Below, in pieces: positions 1-9,305 of a DNA stretch of 64,000 bases. The notes below the pieces were generated by a model that was not told the DNA's origin, ran no database searches, and saw only the letters and a list, made by a program, of their open reading frames with translations. This stretch comes from Shewanella piezotolerans WP3. Lineage in GTDB: Bacteria > Pseudomonadota > Gammaproteobacteria > Enterobacterales > Shewanellaceae. Both the position numbers and the translations under genes were made by a program. The first letter of the stretch is position 1; each line of letters starts with the position of its first letter. The stretch is from positions 4,648,501 through 4,712,500 of the forward strand of contig NC_011566.1 in the NCBI RefSeq assembly GCF_000014885.1. Reading direction: 5' to 3'.

Positions 1-2618
1 CACATGAGCGGTAGTAGCAGTGTCATAAGACCACCTAAACTACCCGCCCCATCAGGCTTAGTCCAACCCGCTTCTTCCGTGTTCTTCACCTCAATGCTAA
101 CAGACTGACTGAAGCTTTCTTCGCCAACAGTAGCCGTAAGCTCGAAAACAAGAACCTGATCAATGCTTACGCTAGGTGAAGTGACATCAAGTGTCAGACC
201 TGTTGCAGTAAACTCAGCCGTGCTTCCTGATACTTGTTTCCAGCTGTAGCGAGTACCTTCTGGAGCGTCAGCAACAGTCGCTGTGATAGACGTTTTATCA
301 CCTTCAGTCAACTTGGTGTTACCAGCAAATGTCACTTCAAGAGTTAGAGGAACATTGGTCACGACCAAGCTAACGGCTTTGGTTGTTTCCAAAGTACCGT
401 CGCTCAGAGTCACCATAAAGTTCAAAGTTTCATCGGCTTTAATCGTTGGTGCAGTCAGAGACAATATAGCCTCGTCACCAACAACGGTCTTCTCTTCACC
501 GACAACCTGCTCCCACTTATAAGTAAGCGCAACACCTTCACCAGCTGTGATTGCAGACGCATCGATGGTGTATGCAGTACCTTCAGTGACACTCTCAGGC
601 GTAACGATATCGCCTTCAACGACCAAGCTAGGGTTTGGATCGTCACCACAGACTGCACCGTATACTTCTTGCACTAACTCTGGACGGTCAATGAATGGGT
701 TACGGTTACCCTGATATTTATAGACTTGGTTGTTACGATTCTGCTCGTAAGTATCTACAGCATCTAACTTATTCCATGCATACAGAGTACAAAGCGTACC
801 GATCAGCGGCTCGCTATCCTCAGCAGTAGTCGTTAAACGATCGACTGCGATTAGATCTGGCATATTAGTTGTCGCAGTATCAGTACCTTGATAACGCGTA
901 TCCATATACATGATCATACGAGCAACATCGCCTTTCACCTCATCACGAGGCTCCCAGCAGTCGGTAGTTTTGTTCAGGTAGTTACCTGTACCAACACCAT
1001 TGAATAGTACTTCTTCACCCGTGTCGCTACATGCACCAAAGTCATTGTTGCTTCGCGCGGTGTTAATTCCAGGATCTGAAGGACGCAGGTGATGAGCATC
1101 GGTATAGCCCCACTGCGAGTCGCTCGGGAAGCCATGGCTCTTAGCCCAGACGTGCTCACGGTTCCACTTACCCGCGCCGCTACCACTAGTCTGGTTGTCA
1201 TATTTGGAAATAGATGCGCCAGTGTAGATCTCAATAACTTTCTTATCGTCGGTGGGATCCTGATCAGCGTAAGTCAATGTACTCCAAACCTGCTTATAGG
1301 TCAGATACTTGTGATCCTTGGCAATAATGGCAGACAGGGCATTCTTAAGCTCTTCTGCATTAGCAAATTCGCCACTGAGTACATCTGAGTAATAGATCTC
1401 AGCATTAAACGTAGTCGGATCGGCAACTGGAGTCAGTGTCTCACAACCAGTACAAGGACCAGTTTCTGGCTCTGGTTCTGGAGGTGTTACTGAACCATCG
1501 CAGGCGCTCTCACCAGCACAACCAAGGCCGTCAGCGGTGTCAACATCAAATACTGCCCATTGATTGTTAGTCCCAGGGAAATCAGCTTCGGCCACAGTAT
1601 CACCGGCGGTGACACTGTCTTTACGACGTAGAGTTTTATTTGCGGTAGAGAAGTTTGCGTCATTTGGATCTGTCCAAGCAGAACCAGGATCTTCACCACG
1701 CTTACCAAAGCGATCGATAACCACATCGTCTTTAGTTAATACTAAGGCATCATCACCGTTAAAGTATGTTACGGTTGAAGCGTTACCGAATTTAAACGCG
1801 TCTGCTGCACCAGAGTTATGGAACACTAGACTATTTCCAGGCTCTAACGTGCCTGTTAGGGTCTCAGTATTACCTGGCTCTGTTTTGCCATTGCCAAATA
1901 ACGTCAACTTATAAACATTGGCATCTAAATCGATGGCAGTGCCACCAACGTTGGAAATCTCAATCGCTTTATTGTTGCTACTCCCTTCGATGTATTCGGT
2001 AAGCAGCAATACACCAGGAGTCGCTTCTGAGCTACAAGCTCCTTCACCAGCACAACCAAGACCATCAGCAGTATCTGTATCAAACACGAGCCATTGGTCA
2101 CCGCTTGGGAATGCTGCTGCGGCATCGGTATCACCTGTGGTAACACTGGCTTTGCGACGTAACGTTTTATTAGCACTAGAGAAGTCAGCGTTATTTGGAT
2201 CAGTCCAAGCAGAACCAGGGTCTTCGCCCAGTTTACCAAAACGGTCAATAACCACATCATCCTTAGTCAGTACCAGCGTGTCATCACCGTTGAAATAGGT
2301 AATGGTAGACTCAGTTCCCTTTTTAAATTCATCTGCTGCGCCGCCATTGTGGAAGATAATGCTCTCACCACTGGCAAGGCTACCAGTTAACGCTTCCGTT
2401 GCGCCAGCCTCAGTTCCACCGTTGTTATAGCGGCGTAATTTGTAGTCTGCGGCATCTAGGTCAATGGAGCTGGTGCCGACATTAGAAATCTCAAGGGCTT
2501 TATTGTTGCTGCTACCTTCTATGTACTCAGTAATAACTAAATTAGCATTAGCAGCTGTAGATAGAGTGCCCAAAACCATAGCAGTGGCCGCAGCAACTGC
2601 ATTCATTTTAATTCTCAT
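1..2618 (-). CDS. Secreted endonuclease I with tandem lamin-tail domains (ExeS-like), 3'-truncated by window edge
   Basis: Large minus-strand gene open from an ATG at 2618 to the window edge (about 872 codons visible). A signal peptide of about 25 residues is followed by two closely related lamin-tail domains (about 26-140 and 155-270), each with the EYIEGSSNNKA and DDVVIDRFGK motifs. A Pro/Glu linker leads to an endonuclease I domain (about 300-540) with NREHVWAKS and DAHHLRPSD, the His/metal centre of that family. Ig/REJ-like repeats follow, then a GlyGly-CTERM sorting tail starting DGAGSLGG with hydrophobic residues that run into the edge. The family degrades extracellular DNA. The tail implies type II secretion and rhombosortase processing. 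The start is supported by an AGAG about 10 bases upstream; a second in-frame ATG lies at 2606. It is 76 bp downstream of exeM. The closest named relative I know is Shewanella ExeS, which is an inference. Confidence 0.88.
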   Translation of the reverse strand, partial: MRIKMNAVAAATAMVLGTLSTAANANLVITEYIEGSSNNKALEISNVGTSSIDLDAADYKLRRYNNGGTEAGATEALTGSLASGESIIFHNGGAADEFKKGTESTITYFNGDDTLVLTKDDVVIDRFGKLGEDPGSAWTDPNNADFSSANKTLRRKASVTTGDTDAAAAFPSGDQWLVFDTDTADGLGCAGEGACSSEATPGVLLLTEYIEGSSNNKAIEISNVGGTAIDLDANVYKLTLFGNGKTEPGNTETLTGTLEPGNSLVFHNSGAADAFKFGNASTVTYFNGDDALVLTKDDVVIDRFGKRGEDPGSAWTDPNDANFSTANKTLRRKDSVTAGDTVAEADFPGTNNQWAVFDVDTADGLGCAGESACDGSVTPPEPEPETGPCTGCETLTPVADPTTFNAEIYYSDVLSGEFANAEELKNALSAIIAKDHKYLTYKQVWSTLTYADQDPTDDKKVIEIYTGASISKYDNQTSGSGAGKWNREHVWAKSHGFPSDSQWGYTDAHHLRPSDPGINTARSNNDFGACSDTGEEVLFNGVGTGNYLNKTTDCWEPRDEVKGDVARMIMYMDTRYQGTDTATTNMPDLIAVDRLTTTAEDSEPLIGTLCTLYAWNKLDAVDTYEQNRNNQVYKYQGNRNPFIDRPELVQEVYGAVCGDDPNPSLVVEGDIVTPESVTEGTAYTIDASAITAGEGVALTYKWEQVVGEEKTVVGDEAILSLTAPTIKADETLNFMVTLSDGTLETTKAVSLVVTNVPLTLEVTFAGNTKLTEGDKTSITATVADAPEGTRYSWKQVSGSTAEFTATGLTLDVTSPSVSIDQVLVFELTATVGEESFSQSVSIEVKNTEEAGWTKPDGAGSLGGLMTLLLPLM

Positions 2619-2647
2619 AATCGTATCTCTTTTTGAATCTTTGATGG

Positions 2648-2677
2648 GAAGCGCACTGCCTAAGGGCAGCGCGCTTC
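2648..2677 (-). terminator. Intercistronic hairpin between exeM and the exeS-like gene
   Basis: A 13-bp stem with one mismatch (GAAGCGCACTGCC against GGCAGCGCGCTTC, 4-nt loop) lies in the 76-bp gap between the two nuclease genes. No T-run follows on the minus strand, so it may be an RNA-stabilising or attenuating hairpin rather than a true terminator. Confidence 0.45.
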
Positions 2678-2694
2678 ATTGTCGAGAACAACGC

Positions 2695-5600
2695 TTATTT
2701 GCGAAGACGACGGCGCATAGCTGCAAGTCCGAACAGGGATAACAAGCTGATGAAGCCAGTGCTACCAGCACTGCCATCACCGCCAGTGTGATCGATTTCT
2801 TCTTCTACAATGTCCGCAATCAAAGAGTCTCGGTTAGATACCTTCGCTTTGAACGTTTGCTTAGACCCTTCTACAATTTGGCCATCACGCTGTAGGCTTA
2901 CGCTAACGTTGTAGATAGCTGATGGCGCACCAAAGACTTCGAAATTAACCAAAGCTGTTGCGTCATTAGAAATAACCACATTAGGCAGCACCATTTGGCT
3001 CAAATCTAAGCGCTCTTCGTCATTCGTAGGAGTCATATTGACGGTCGCTACATCACCAACTTGAGCAGAAACACCCGTTGGGATTTGGTAAGGAACCTTG
3101 ATTAGCTTTCTCAGTTTTGGCAAGTTCAGAGGCACGTTAGCATCCGCATCACCAGGCTTATAGCTAAGGGTAATCAGTGCTGGATCGTGATCCGACGCGC
3201 GATAGATGTCTGCTTTATAGAACTTATGCGTTCCAGTACCGTCGATGCTACCTTTAAAGCGGTTTTGGTAGTCATACAGGCCGGTCTCAGCCGCATTTAC
3301 ATGCCAGTCAGTCGCATCAATCACGCGATCTTTCAGTGAAGGTGAGATCAAGATGTGATCCAACGAACCTATTTCGTCACTGAAAGAGTAACTCCAAGGC
3401 GTTTTGCCATTATCCTCGAACTTTTCACCGACGATGTCGATGTAGCCATAAGTCTTAGTGATAGTGGCTGGCGAACCATCTTCGTTAAATTGAGGCTTAG
3501 GTCCAAGGAAAGTGTGGCTAGCGGTAACGATCGTCTTGTTGCGTGGATTCTCGGTAAGAACTAATACAGGATCTTCTTTACCATAAGCGTTCAAATCACC
3601 AAGGATAATCTTATCCCCGAGAACGTCTTCCATCTCTTCACCTAAGTGTACGGCGCCAGCTACGCGGAACTCGGCACAAGACCCTTGGTAGTCCAGATCT
3701 GGTGCAGTACGGTTGTTCCAAGTCGTGGCATTGCCAAACTCAACACCTTGCCACTCTTCCCAACAAGTAGAGCCTTTTGACTTAAGGTGATTTACAGCTA
3801 GCGTCAGGCGCTTGCCTGTTTGGTTAACGATAAAGGTTACAACCAGAGCGTCACGGTGGTAGTTCTGACCGTTCTCTAGAATTTCCTGATTCTGATCTTT
3901 GATCACCTCACCTAAGTCATTCACTATGGTGGGTGCTTTCTGCTGAGGCATAGGAATAACGCGAGTACGTTCAATGCTCATCTTGCTTGGGCGATATATG
4001 ATACCTGTCGCAATGGCATCAGAACCAATAGCGTCTAGGTTATCCAGCATTTGATTACCATTATTGTCAAAACCAACAAACACATAACGGTTCTCTGTTG
4101 AGTTAGGACCGTTATAGTCTTGTGCTCGCTCATCCACATACTGGACATTGACCTGGTTAACAATCTCAGCAATCGCACTGGCATCGCCAAACCCGTTATT
4201 CTCAATCTCCATTAGGGCCATGACATCAGCATCCTGAGCACGAATAATTTCTACCAGCTTAGTTCTCTGGTTAATGTATTCATCGTAGCTGTCTGCGCCT
4301 CGGCTCTGACCAAAGTTGTTATTGTCGCCACCAAAAGGAGAGTTAAAGAAGTTAAACAGGTTTTGACTAGAAATGCGGATAGCAAAATCATCTTCCGCCA
4401 CAGTGTCATTCAAATCCGGTTCATCAGTACGCGGTAAGTTGTGGATGAAGTTGTCGCTAGTCAACTGGTTGGTTATAGTCAGGCTGTAGTCCTGATCAAA
4501 CTTATCCGTTCCTGGGATCAACTCAGTTTCATATTGGCTGATCACACCTTGCGCGTTAACGAGGCTATCGTCGATACGGATATAGTTAGTGTGTGGATCA
4601 CTGTTAAAGCCAGCGTAATAAGGTAAATCTGTACCGCCTGATTTAGGCGAGCTTTCAATCACTAAACGATAGTCATTGTTTTGCTCATAAGCCGCCTTCG
4701 ACTCAGGGCTTCCGGCAACATGCAAATGGTTAGGCTGCAAGTTAGGACGCTTATAAGCAGCAACCATGTTGTTACGGTTATGCCCTTTGCTACTTAAAAG
4801 ATAGTTGTAGCTGAAGCTGCGAGTAATACGCATATCCTCTTTAGCTTCTTCGCTAGGAGTACTAGGGTCCAAATCCTCCGGCAAATTAACCAACATACCT
4901 TCGTAACGCTCTAAGGTCTTATCGAAAGAACCATTGTCTGAGCTGATGACCTGAATATCCGTTGGCTCGGTTACGATATTAGTATCAGTAACGTTCCAGC
5001 CAAATGCTGTATCGGCCGATAGCTGTGTCTGGCCTTCAAACTCAACAACTTTACTGCCGATACAAATAGTTTGACCAACCTTAAGATCACCTGCTGCACT
5101 TGTACTAACGAAGATGCCATCGGAGGTCTCTGGGTTGTTATCAGGGGCAAAATTGCGAAGATAGAACCCCTCGTTAGGGATAGACACCTTAGCGGAAATA
5201 ATCCCCTCTACAGCAATTTTCTCAGCGGATTCCGTTTCACCAGCAGCAATCAGAGGCGAGGTAAAGCCTGTGCCTTGAACTTCGCTAGGAGACATGATCT
5301 CATTCTTATCAGTTGGACAAGTGAAGATGTCCATGATGTCTTCTGCATCAGCAGCAGGTAGCTCTGACTTACCTAGATCATCAAACCGCATTGGTAAAAT
5401 GTTCTGCCACTGAGTCGCATCGAAAGTTCCTGATTGAGCAGGATTGTTGCCATCAGCAGTTTTCTTGCGACGCAAAGTGGTGTTAGGCGCCCACTTGCTA
5501 TTGTCGTTCACAGCGCCAACACGATCGATAACGGTATCACCATTTTTCAGGAAAAAACCGTCATCACTGGTCATGTACAAGTTATTGTACTTGTTACTGC

Positions 5601-5958
5601 TGTCATATGTGGAGATTACAACTGTGCCACCTTGAGTCTCAATCGCATTGCGAAACTCTTCGGTCGCTCGACTATTGACTAGCACTAGAGAAGCACCAGC
5701 AGCAAGCGTTTCGCCGGTCAACAATGGCTTAGCATCAGCGTTAAGCAACTCATTGTCGTACTTACCGCTAGAGCGTTGGAAAGCGGTAATGTCAGCAGTA
5801 AAAGTAAAGGCGTCAGAACCAGTGTTAGTGATCTCAACAGATCCCACACTAGCATCAGAACTTTGGGTCATTTCGGTGATCAGCAGGTCTTCAACGCCAG
5901 CGAAGGCGCCCATGCTGATTGTGCTGGCAATAGCCAGCGATAGGAAACTTTTTTTCAT
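2695..5958 (-). CDS. exeM: Extracellular exonuclease/endonuclease ExeM
   Basis: 1087 residues. A signal peptide (MKKSFLSLAIASTISMGAFA) is followed by a lamin-tail domain (about 20-185), an OB-fold region typical of secreted nucleases (about 225-335), and an endonuclease/exonuclease/phosphatase domain (about 540-930). The last contains ALMEIENNG, VNHLKSKG, ILGDLNAYGKEDP and SDHDPALI, the metal-binding Glu, Asn/His, Asp-Asn and Asp-His positions of the fold. The C-terminus is a complete GlyGly-CTERM tail: Gly/Ser motif, hydrophobic helix, then RRRLRK. ExeM of Shewanella oneidensis is a secreted or surface nuclease acting on extracellular DNA and in biofilm turnover; this protein has the same architecture and length class. 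It is followed on the same strand by a second secreted nuclease and preceded, 33 bp upstream, by a porin, which fits a nucleic-acid scavenging cluster. Confidence 0.92.
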   Translation of the reverse strand: MKKSFLSLAIASTISMGAFAGVEDLLITEMTQSSDASVGSVEITNTGSDAFTFTADITAFQRSSGKYDNELLNADAKPLLTGETLAAGASLVLVNSRATEEFRNAIETQGGTVVISTYDSSNKYNNLYMTSDDGFFLKNGDTVIDRVGAVNDNSKWAPNTTLRRKKTADGNNPAQSGTFDATQWQNILPMRFDDLGKSELPAADAEDIMDIFTCPTDKNEIMSPSEVQGTGFTSPLIAAGETESAEKIAVEGIISAKVSIPNEGFYLRNFAPDNNPETSDGIFVSTSAAGDLKVGQTICIGSKVVEFEGQTQLSADTAFGWNVTDTNIVTEPTDIQVISSDNGSFDKTLERYEGMLVNLPEDLDPSTPSEEAKEDMRITRSFSYNYLLSSKGHNRNNMVAAYKRPNLQPNHLHVAGSPESKAAYEQNNDYRLVIESSPKSGGTDLPYYAGFNSDPHTNYIRIDDSLVNAQGVISQYETELIPGTDKFDQDYSLTITNQLTSDNFIHNLPRTDEPDLNDTVAEDDFAIRISSQNLFNFFNSPFGGDNNNFGQSRGADSYDEYINQRTKLVEIIRAQDADVMALMEIENNGFGDASAIAEIVNQVNVQYVDERAQDYNGPNSTENRYVFVGFDNNGNQMLDNLDAIGSDAIATGIIYRPSKMSIERTRVIPMPQQKAPTIVNDLGEVIKDQNQEILENGQNYHRDALVVTFIVNQTGKRLTLAVNHLKSKGSTCWEEWQGVEFGNATTWNNRTAPDLDYQGSCAEFRVAGAVHLGEEMEDVLGDKIILGDLNAYGKEDPVLVLTENPRNKTIVTASHTFLGPKPQFNEDGSPATITKTYGYIDIVGEKFEDNGKTPWSYSFSDEIGSLDHILISPSLKDRVIDATDWHVNAAETGLYDYQNRFKGSIDGTGTHKFYKADIYRASDHDPALITLSYKPGDADANVPLNLPKLRKLIKVPYQIPTGVSAQVGDVATVNMTPTNDEERLDLSQMVLPNVVISNDATALVNFEVFGAPSAIYNVSVSLQRDGQIVEGSKQTFKAKVSNRDSLIADIVEEEIDHTGGDGSAGSTGFISLLSLFGLAAMRRRLRK

Positions 5959-5991
5959 AGTAAACTCTATAAAAGTTGAATTTAATTAGGA

Positions 5992-7044
5992 CTAAAAGTA
6001 CATACGAACGTATGCGTAACCAGCTTCAGGGGCTTCCCCGACACGGCCTTCTAGAGACACCACGATGTCGCGAGCTGGGCGATAGTTGAAGCCTAAGCTT
6101 GCCCATCGACGTTCTTTTCCATACTCAGGTGGCAGGTCAGAGTAGTCATAGTTAGGACTGATAAGATCCCAACCTTCGTACTCTTCGTGGTTTACGGAGC
6201 TGATGATTTCCCAATGTTCATTCAGGTCGTACTTAGCGCTTACCGTTAATCCCTGGTTGCGGAAGGTCTGATAATCTAGGTGTACATCGCCGCTCTTGCG
6301 TGTAGATAAGTCTTCATCTTCTATAAAGCCATTGACACCAATAGAGAACTCTTGCATCAATTTAAGGCGTACGCCTAAACCTATCTGTTGCTGCTCACCA
6401 TATTTACTAACACCGTTAGAGCCACCACGAGTTTCTAAGCCAACTACGACAGACAGCAGATCAGTCATCCAGCCTGCATAGCCGTTAATAATGTCACCTT
6501 GTAGTGCACCACTTTTGTGCTCACCGTTGTATGAGTAAGAAACGCCGGTAACAAGATGCTCGAACTTGGCTTGGTACTTAACGGTATTCTCTTGGTCACC
6601 GGCTTCACCGGTTTCAACGGACTTGTTGAATGTGAAGTCACCAAAGTGGTCGTAATCGTCAAAGGCTGTGTCGGTCAAGCCTAGCTCTACCCACTGCTGC
6701 TCAGTTAAGCGATAACCTACGTATAATTTGTCGATAGCTAATTCAAATTCACCATCTCCGCCTAGCCAATTACGGCGTTGGTAATCAAGTTCAAGACGAT
6801 AAGTGAATTTTTCACGTTGACCCGTTACGCCCATAGTCGCAAAGCTATCATCTACATAGCCTTTAGTGTCGTAGAACTCATCGTGGTTATACTCTGCATG
6901 GGTATCAAAATGCCCACCTACACCCACTTCGCCATATAAGCGAACGTGGTCGCCTTGACTGTCACCATCTAGTATTACAGCGTTCACTGAACCGGCACTA
7001 AACATAGCGACGATAGCGATTGCAATTGTTGATTTATTTAACAT
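5992..7044 (-). CDS. Outer-membrane beta-barrel porin
   Basis: 350 residues. The signal peptide cleaves after ...GSVNA. The mature protein shows alternating aromatic/hydrophobic beta-strands typical of Gram-negative porins (for example RLYGEVGVGG, YRLELDYQ, IGLGVRLKL) and ends in the C-terminal phenylalanine recognised by the BAM complex (YAYVRMYF). There is no TonB box or plug, so it is a diffusion porin rather than a TonB-dependent receptor. It is the first gene of a minus-strand set with exeM 33 bp downstream. A role in passing nucleotides or phosphate released by the nucleases is inferred from position only. The substrate cannot be read from the sequence. Confidence 0.8.
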   Translation of the reverse strand: MLNKSTIAIAIVAMFSAGSVNAVILDGDSQGDHVRLYGEVGVGGHFDTHAEYNHDEFYDTKGYVDDSFATMGVTGQREKFTYRLELDYQRRNWLGGDGEFELAIDKLYVGYRLTEQQWVELGLTDTAFDDYDHFGDFTFNKSVETGEAGDQENTVKYQAKFEHLVTGVSYSYNGEHKSGALQGDIINGYAGWMTDLLSVVVGLETRGGSNGVSKYGEQQQIGLGVRLKLMQEFSIGVNGFIEDEDLSTRKSGDVHLDYQTFRNQGLTVSAKYDLNEHWEIISSVNHEEYEGWDLISPNYDYSDLPPEYGKERRWASLGFNYRPARDIVVSLEGRVGEAPEAGYAYVRMYF

Positions 7045-7694
7045 TTCTGTTACTTCCGATTAGTAATTTGTCAGCCTTTTATTGAAGGCCGAACCCAAAA
7101 TTAAAAATGTTTATTAGTTGTACCTTAAGCTGCTAGCTGCTCAGGTAGCGGGAAAATTAGATGGTGAAAACGATGACGAAATCGATGACAAAACCGCCGA
7201 CCTCTTAGTTACATAGTGCATACATTCAACCCCATTTTTATAATAATGCCGCTATTTTCTATTAACGTGCGTAGCGATTGTTACAGAGTTCCGCAACAAA
7301 AAAGGAGGTTTCGTCACATTTGATCACAGTAACTAACTGTAATATAAGGATAAAATGACCACCAGCACGAACAGTGGTTGCAAAGCCGACTAAACAAACA
7401 TTTAAATCAAACAGTTAACAAAGAACAGTGTCGAGTCGTGAGCAGGTGTAAACGTGAATTTTTTTGACTAAAATAAATTGCTTTTTTAGTTATTTGATCT
7501 AGCTAGGTGGACTCTTACCTTTTAAATGACTGACTATTGCCGTTTTCGCCAAGCCAAGATCACATCAAGCAGGCTGATTTAAGCCAATAAAAAGTCGAAA
7601 TTGAGTGCTTGAGTGCTCTCTATAGGAGGCTAATGTTAATGGAAAGCTGCAGAACAGCGCTTGATGCGAAGAGAATCCTTACTATAGGATTTTA
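7045..7694. other. Gene-free stretch upstream of the porin
   Basis: About 650 bp with no convincing reading frame on either strand. It must contain the porin promoter (minus strand). A TGTGATCAAATGTGAC direct-repeat-like sequence near 7308-7325 (minus strand) resembles neither a clean CRP nor a clean Pho box. Nothing else is recognised. Confidence 0.5.
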
Positions 7695-7890
7695 TACCAA
7701 TTGCATTAAGTATTTGACCAGTTCAGAGCCCCTCAGCCTTTTCAATTCAAAGCGCATTGGTAAAGAAATGGTTATTCCCTTTTAAGCCAATGCAAAGCAG
7801 AAGTGGAAAGACTGAGGGGCTCACGTAGTGCGGCTGAGGTTAAACAAATTGGCAAAACGCTGAATGGTCAAACTTTTAATGCAATTGGTA
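7695..7890. repeat. MITE family A, copy 1 (internally deleted)
   Basis: 196 bp bounded by perfect 15-bp terminal inverted repeats (TACCAATTGCATTAA / TTAATGCAATTGGTA) and flanked on both sides by TTA, consistent with a 3-bp target duplication. Almost the whole length matches the copy at 45950-46276. This copy lacks about 130 bp of the interior, and the junction is a CGCTG that occurs at both ends of the missing segment in the longer copy, so it looks like a deletion between short direct repeats. It encodes no protein and would depend on a transposase elsewhere. Confidence 0.85.
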
Positions 7891-7974
7891 TTAGATCACT
7901 TACTTACTGGGATTGATATAGACATTCCCAGCTTCCTTGGCGGTCAGATGTAGGAAATACGTAACTTAATCTAG

Positions 7975-8190
7975 AATAATAAAGGAGTAATATCGAGGGT
8001 ACCCGAGCCGAGAATAACGATTAGCTTTATATTTCTCCAAGTCACAAAAATATGAAGAATGACTATATTGCACGATCATATGGATATAAGAAGTAGAGTA
8101 ACGCAGGAGCTATTACCGAGGAGAAAATACAGGCCTTACCTTCAGCACTTTAAATTCCCCACCGAGTGAATACTTCATGCGAATAGTGTT
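7975..8190. repeat. Degenerate repeat related to the interior of MITE family A
   Basis: Contains GAGCCGAGAATAACGATTAG (8005-8024), nearly identical to 46186-46205 inside the long family A copy, plus a looser match around 8080-8125 (ATGGAT..A..AGGTAGAG-like). It is probably a decayed fragment. Its boundaries are approximate. Confidence 0.4.
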
Positions 8191-8191
8191 A

Positions 8192-8517
8192 TACCAATCA
8201 GTATAAGAAGTTGATCTACTCAGAGCGTTTTTGGCACGCTAATTCAAGGCCGGCTAATTCAAAGTGAGTAATGACATAATGGTTATTCCTTTATGAGTTT
8301 ATTCAACGCAGAAGTAGCAAGCCAAAAACACTCCTATAAGGCGAGTTTTAGCGGCTTTGATGCTGCGTTAATGAATTTGAACGTAGAATAACTATGCTCT
8401 TCATTCATTGCTAACCACATGGATGTGGTGAATGTCATTAATGCAGGAGCATTTAATGACCTTACCTCAAAGTCGCTAAACTCTCGCTGAGCGATCAAAT
8501 CTTTATACTGATTGGTA
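8192..8517. repeat. MITE family B, copy 1
   Basis: 326 bp bounded by perfect 15-bp inverted repeats (TACCAATCAGTATAA / TTATACTGATTGGTA), with imperfect similarity for about 10 bp further in, and flanked by TTA on both sides (3-bp target duplication). The ends share TACCAAT with family A but the interiors differ. Small reading frames inside it are not expected to be genes. A truncated relative lies at 45878-45946 and a lone terminal repeat at 50432-50446. Confidence 0.82.
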
Positions 8518-8536
8518 TTAAAGCCCATAACTAAAA

Positions 8537-8556
8537 AAACGACCCGTAGGTCGTTT
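8537..8556 (-). terminator. Rho-independent terminator of the CsgD-like gene
   Basis: A perfect 8-bp stem (AAACGACC / GGTCGTTT, loop CGTA) read on the minus strand is followed directly by a run of seven Ts (from 8539 down to 8533, sharing bases with the stem), 27 bp past the stop codon. Confidence 0.85.
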
Positions 8557-8582
8557 AATTTGGCCTAGCTACTTGGCAATAC

Positions 8583-9305
8583 CTAAACAGCGCTGTGGAG
8601 GTTTAGCTGATTCTGAAACGGCTCCGCCCAACGTAATAATTCAACACGATTACGGGCATGGGTTTTTCTGAAAATAGATGAGATATGCGCTTTGACTGTA
8701 TGTTCACTAATGCACAAGCCTTCAGCAATCTCTTTATTACGAGCACCGCTAGAAACCAATTGAATAATCGTTTTTTCTCGACGAGTTAACTGCTGGAAGG
8801 ATTCAGAACCTTCAGTTGATAGCTGCAATGGCGTTTCAATTTGGCTGACTAATTGACGAAAAACTCGACTTATTAAGGTTCTATCATACCAAAGTTCATC
8901 TGCTAGTATTTTTCGCAAGCCCGTGAGCTGTAGATCCATCCGCTGATCAGAAAAAAGTAAACCTCTAACCCCCAAGAGTAGCGCTGACTCCTCATCTAGC
9001 GAATCTTTTGTTACATCGTAAAGCGCCACAGGCACATGCTTGACCAATTGCGCTGCCACCAGAGGGATCCCATTACAGTCAACAGCTGCACCTTGTTGGG
9101 AAATTAGATAAAAGCAGCATGGATCATTGCTCGCTTCTAACTGCTCAATATCCGAAATAACCCGCGTCTTCAACCCTATTGATTCCGCTAGCATGGCCAG
9201 GTGGCAAGGTGCCGTCACCTGATGAAGAAAAACTACTTCATCACTATTATTCATCACTTCTCTCCCTGAAAAGTTTCGCTTAATCCATTCAACGCTTAAT
9301 AACAT
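8583..9305 (-). CDS. LuxR-family transcriptional regulator, CsgD-like
   Basis: 240 residues. The N-terminal part (about 25-150) resembles a degenerate receiver-like domain without a phosphoacceptor cluster. The C-terminal 65 residues form a LuxR/FixJ helix-turn-helix (LTRREKTIIQLVSSGARNKE, then IAEGLCISEHTVKAH). The linker (DLQLTGLRKILADELWYDRT) aligns in style with CsgD/VpsT-type regulators, which control biofilm matrix genes and can respond to cyclic di-GMP. The subfamily assignment is inference; membership of the LuxR family is clear. It is transcribed alone, with its own terminator at 8537-8556. The window also encodes an HD-GYP protein and a GGDEF protein, so a second-messenger link is plausible but not shown. 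Confidence 0.82.
   Translation of the reverse strand: MLLSVEWIKRNFSGREVMNNSDEVVFLHQVTAPCHLAMLAESIGLKTRVISDIEQLEASNDPCCFYLISQQGAAVDCNGIPLVAAQLVKHVPVALYDVTKDSLDEESALLLGVRGLLFSDQRMDLQLTGLRKILADELWYDRTLISRVFRQLVSQIETPLQLSTEGSESFQQLTRREKTIIQLVSSGARNKEIAEGLCISEHTVKAHISSIFRKTHARNRVELLRWAEPFQNQLNLHSAV

Noticed and set aside
1487..2560. Direct repeats suggesting a satellite or CRISPR-like array
   Set aside because: They are the coding sequences of two homologous lamin-tail domains, too long and diverged for an array. No CRISPR array was seen anywhere in the window.
7305..7326. CRP- or Pho-box-like sequence upstream of the porin
   Set aside because: Two TGTGA words are 10 bp apart in the same direction, which fits neither the CRP palindrome nor the 11-bp Pho repeat.
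8334..8528. 64-residue minus-strand reading frame
   Set aside because: It lies within MITE family B and its terminal repeat; no ribosome-binding site.
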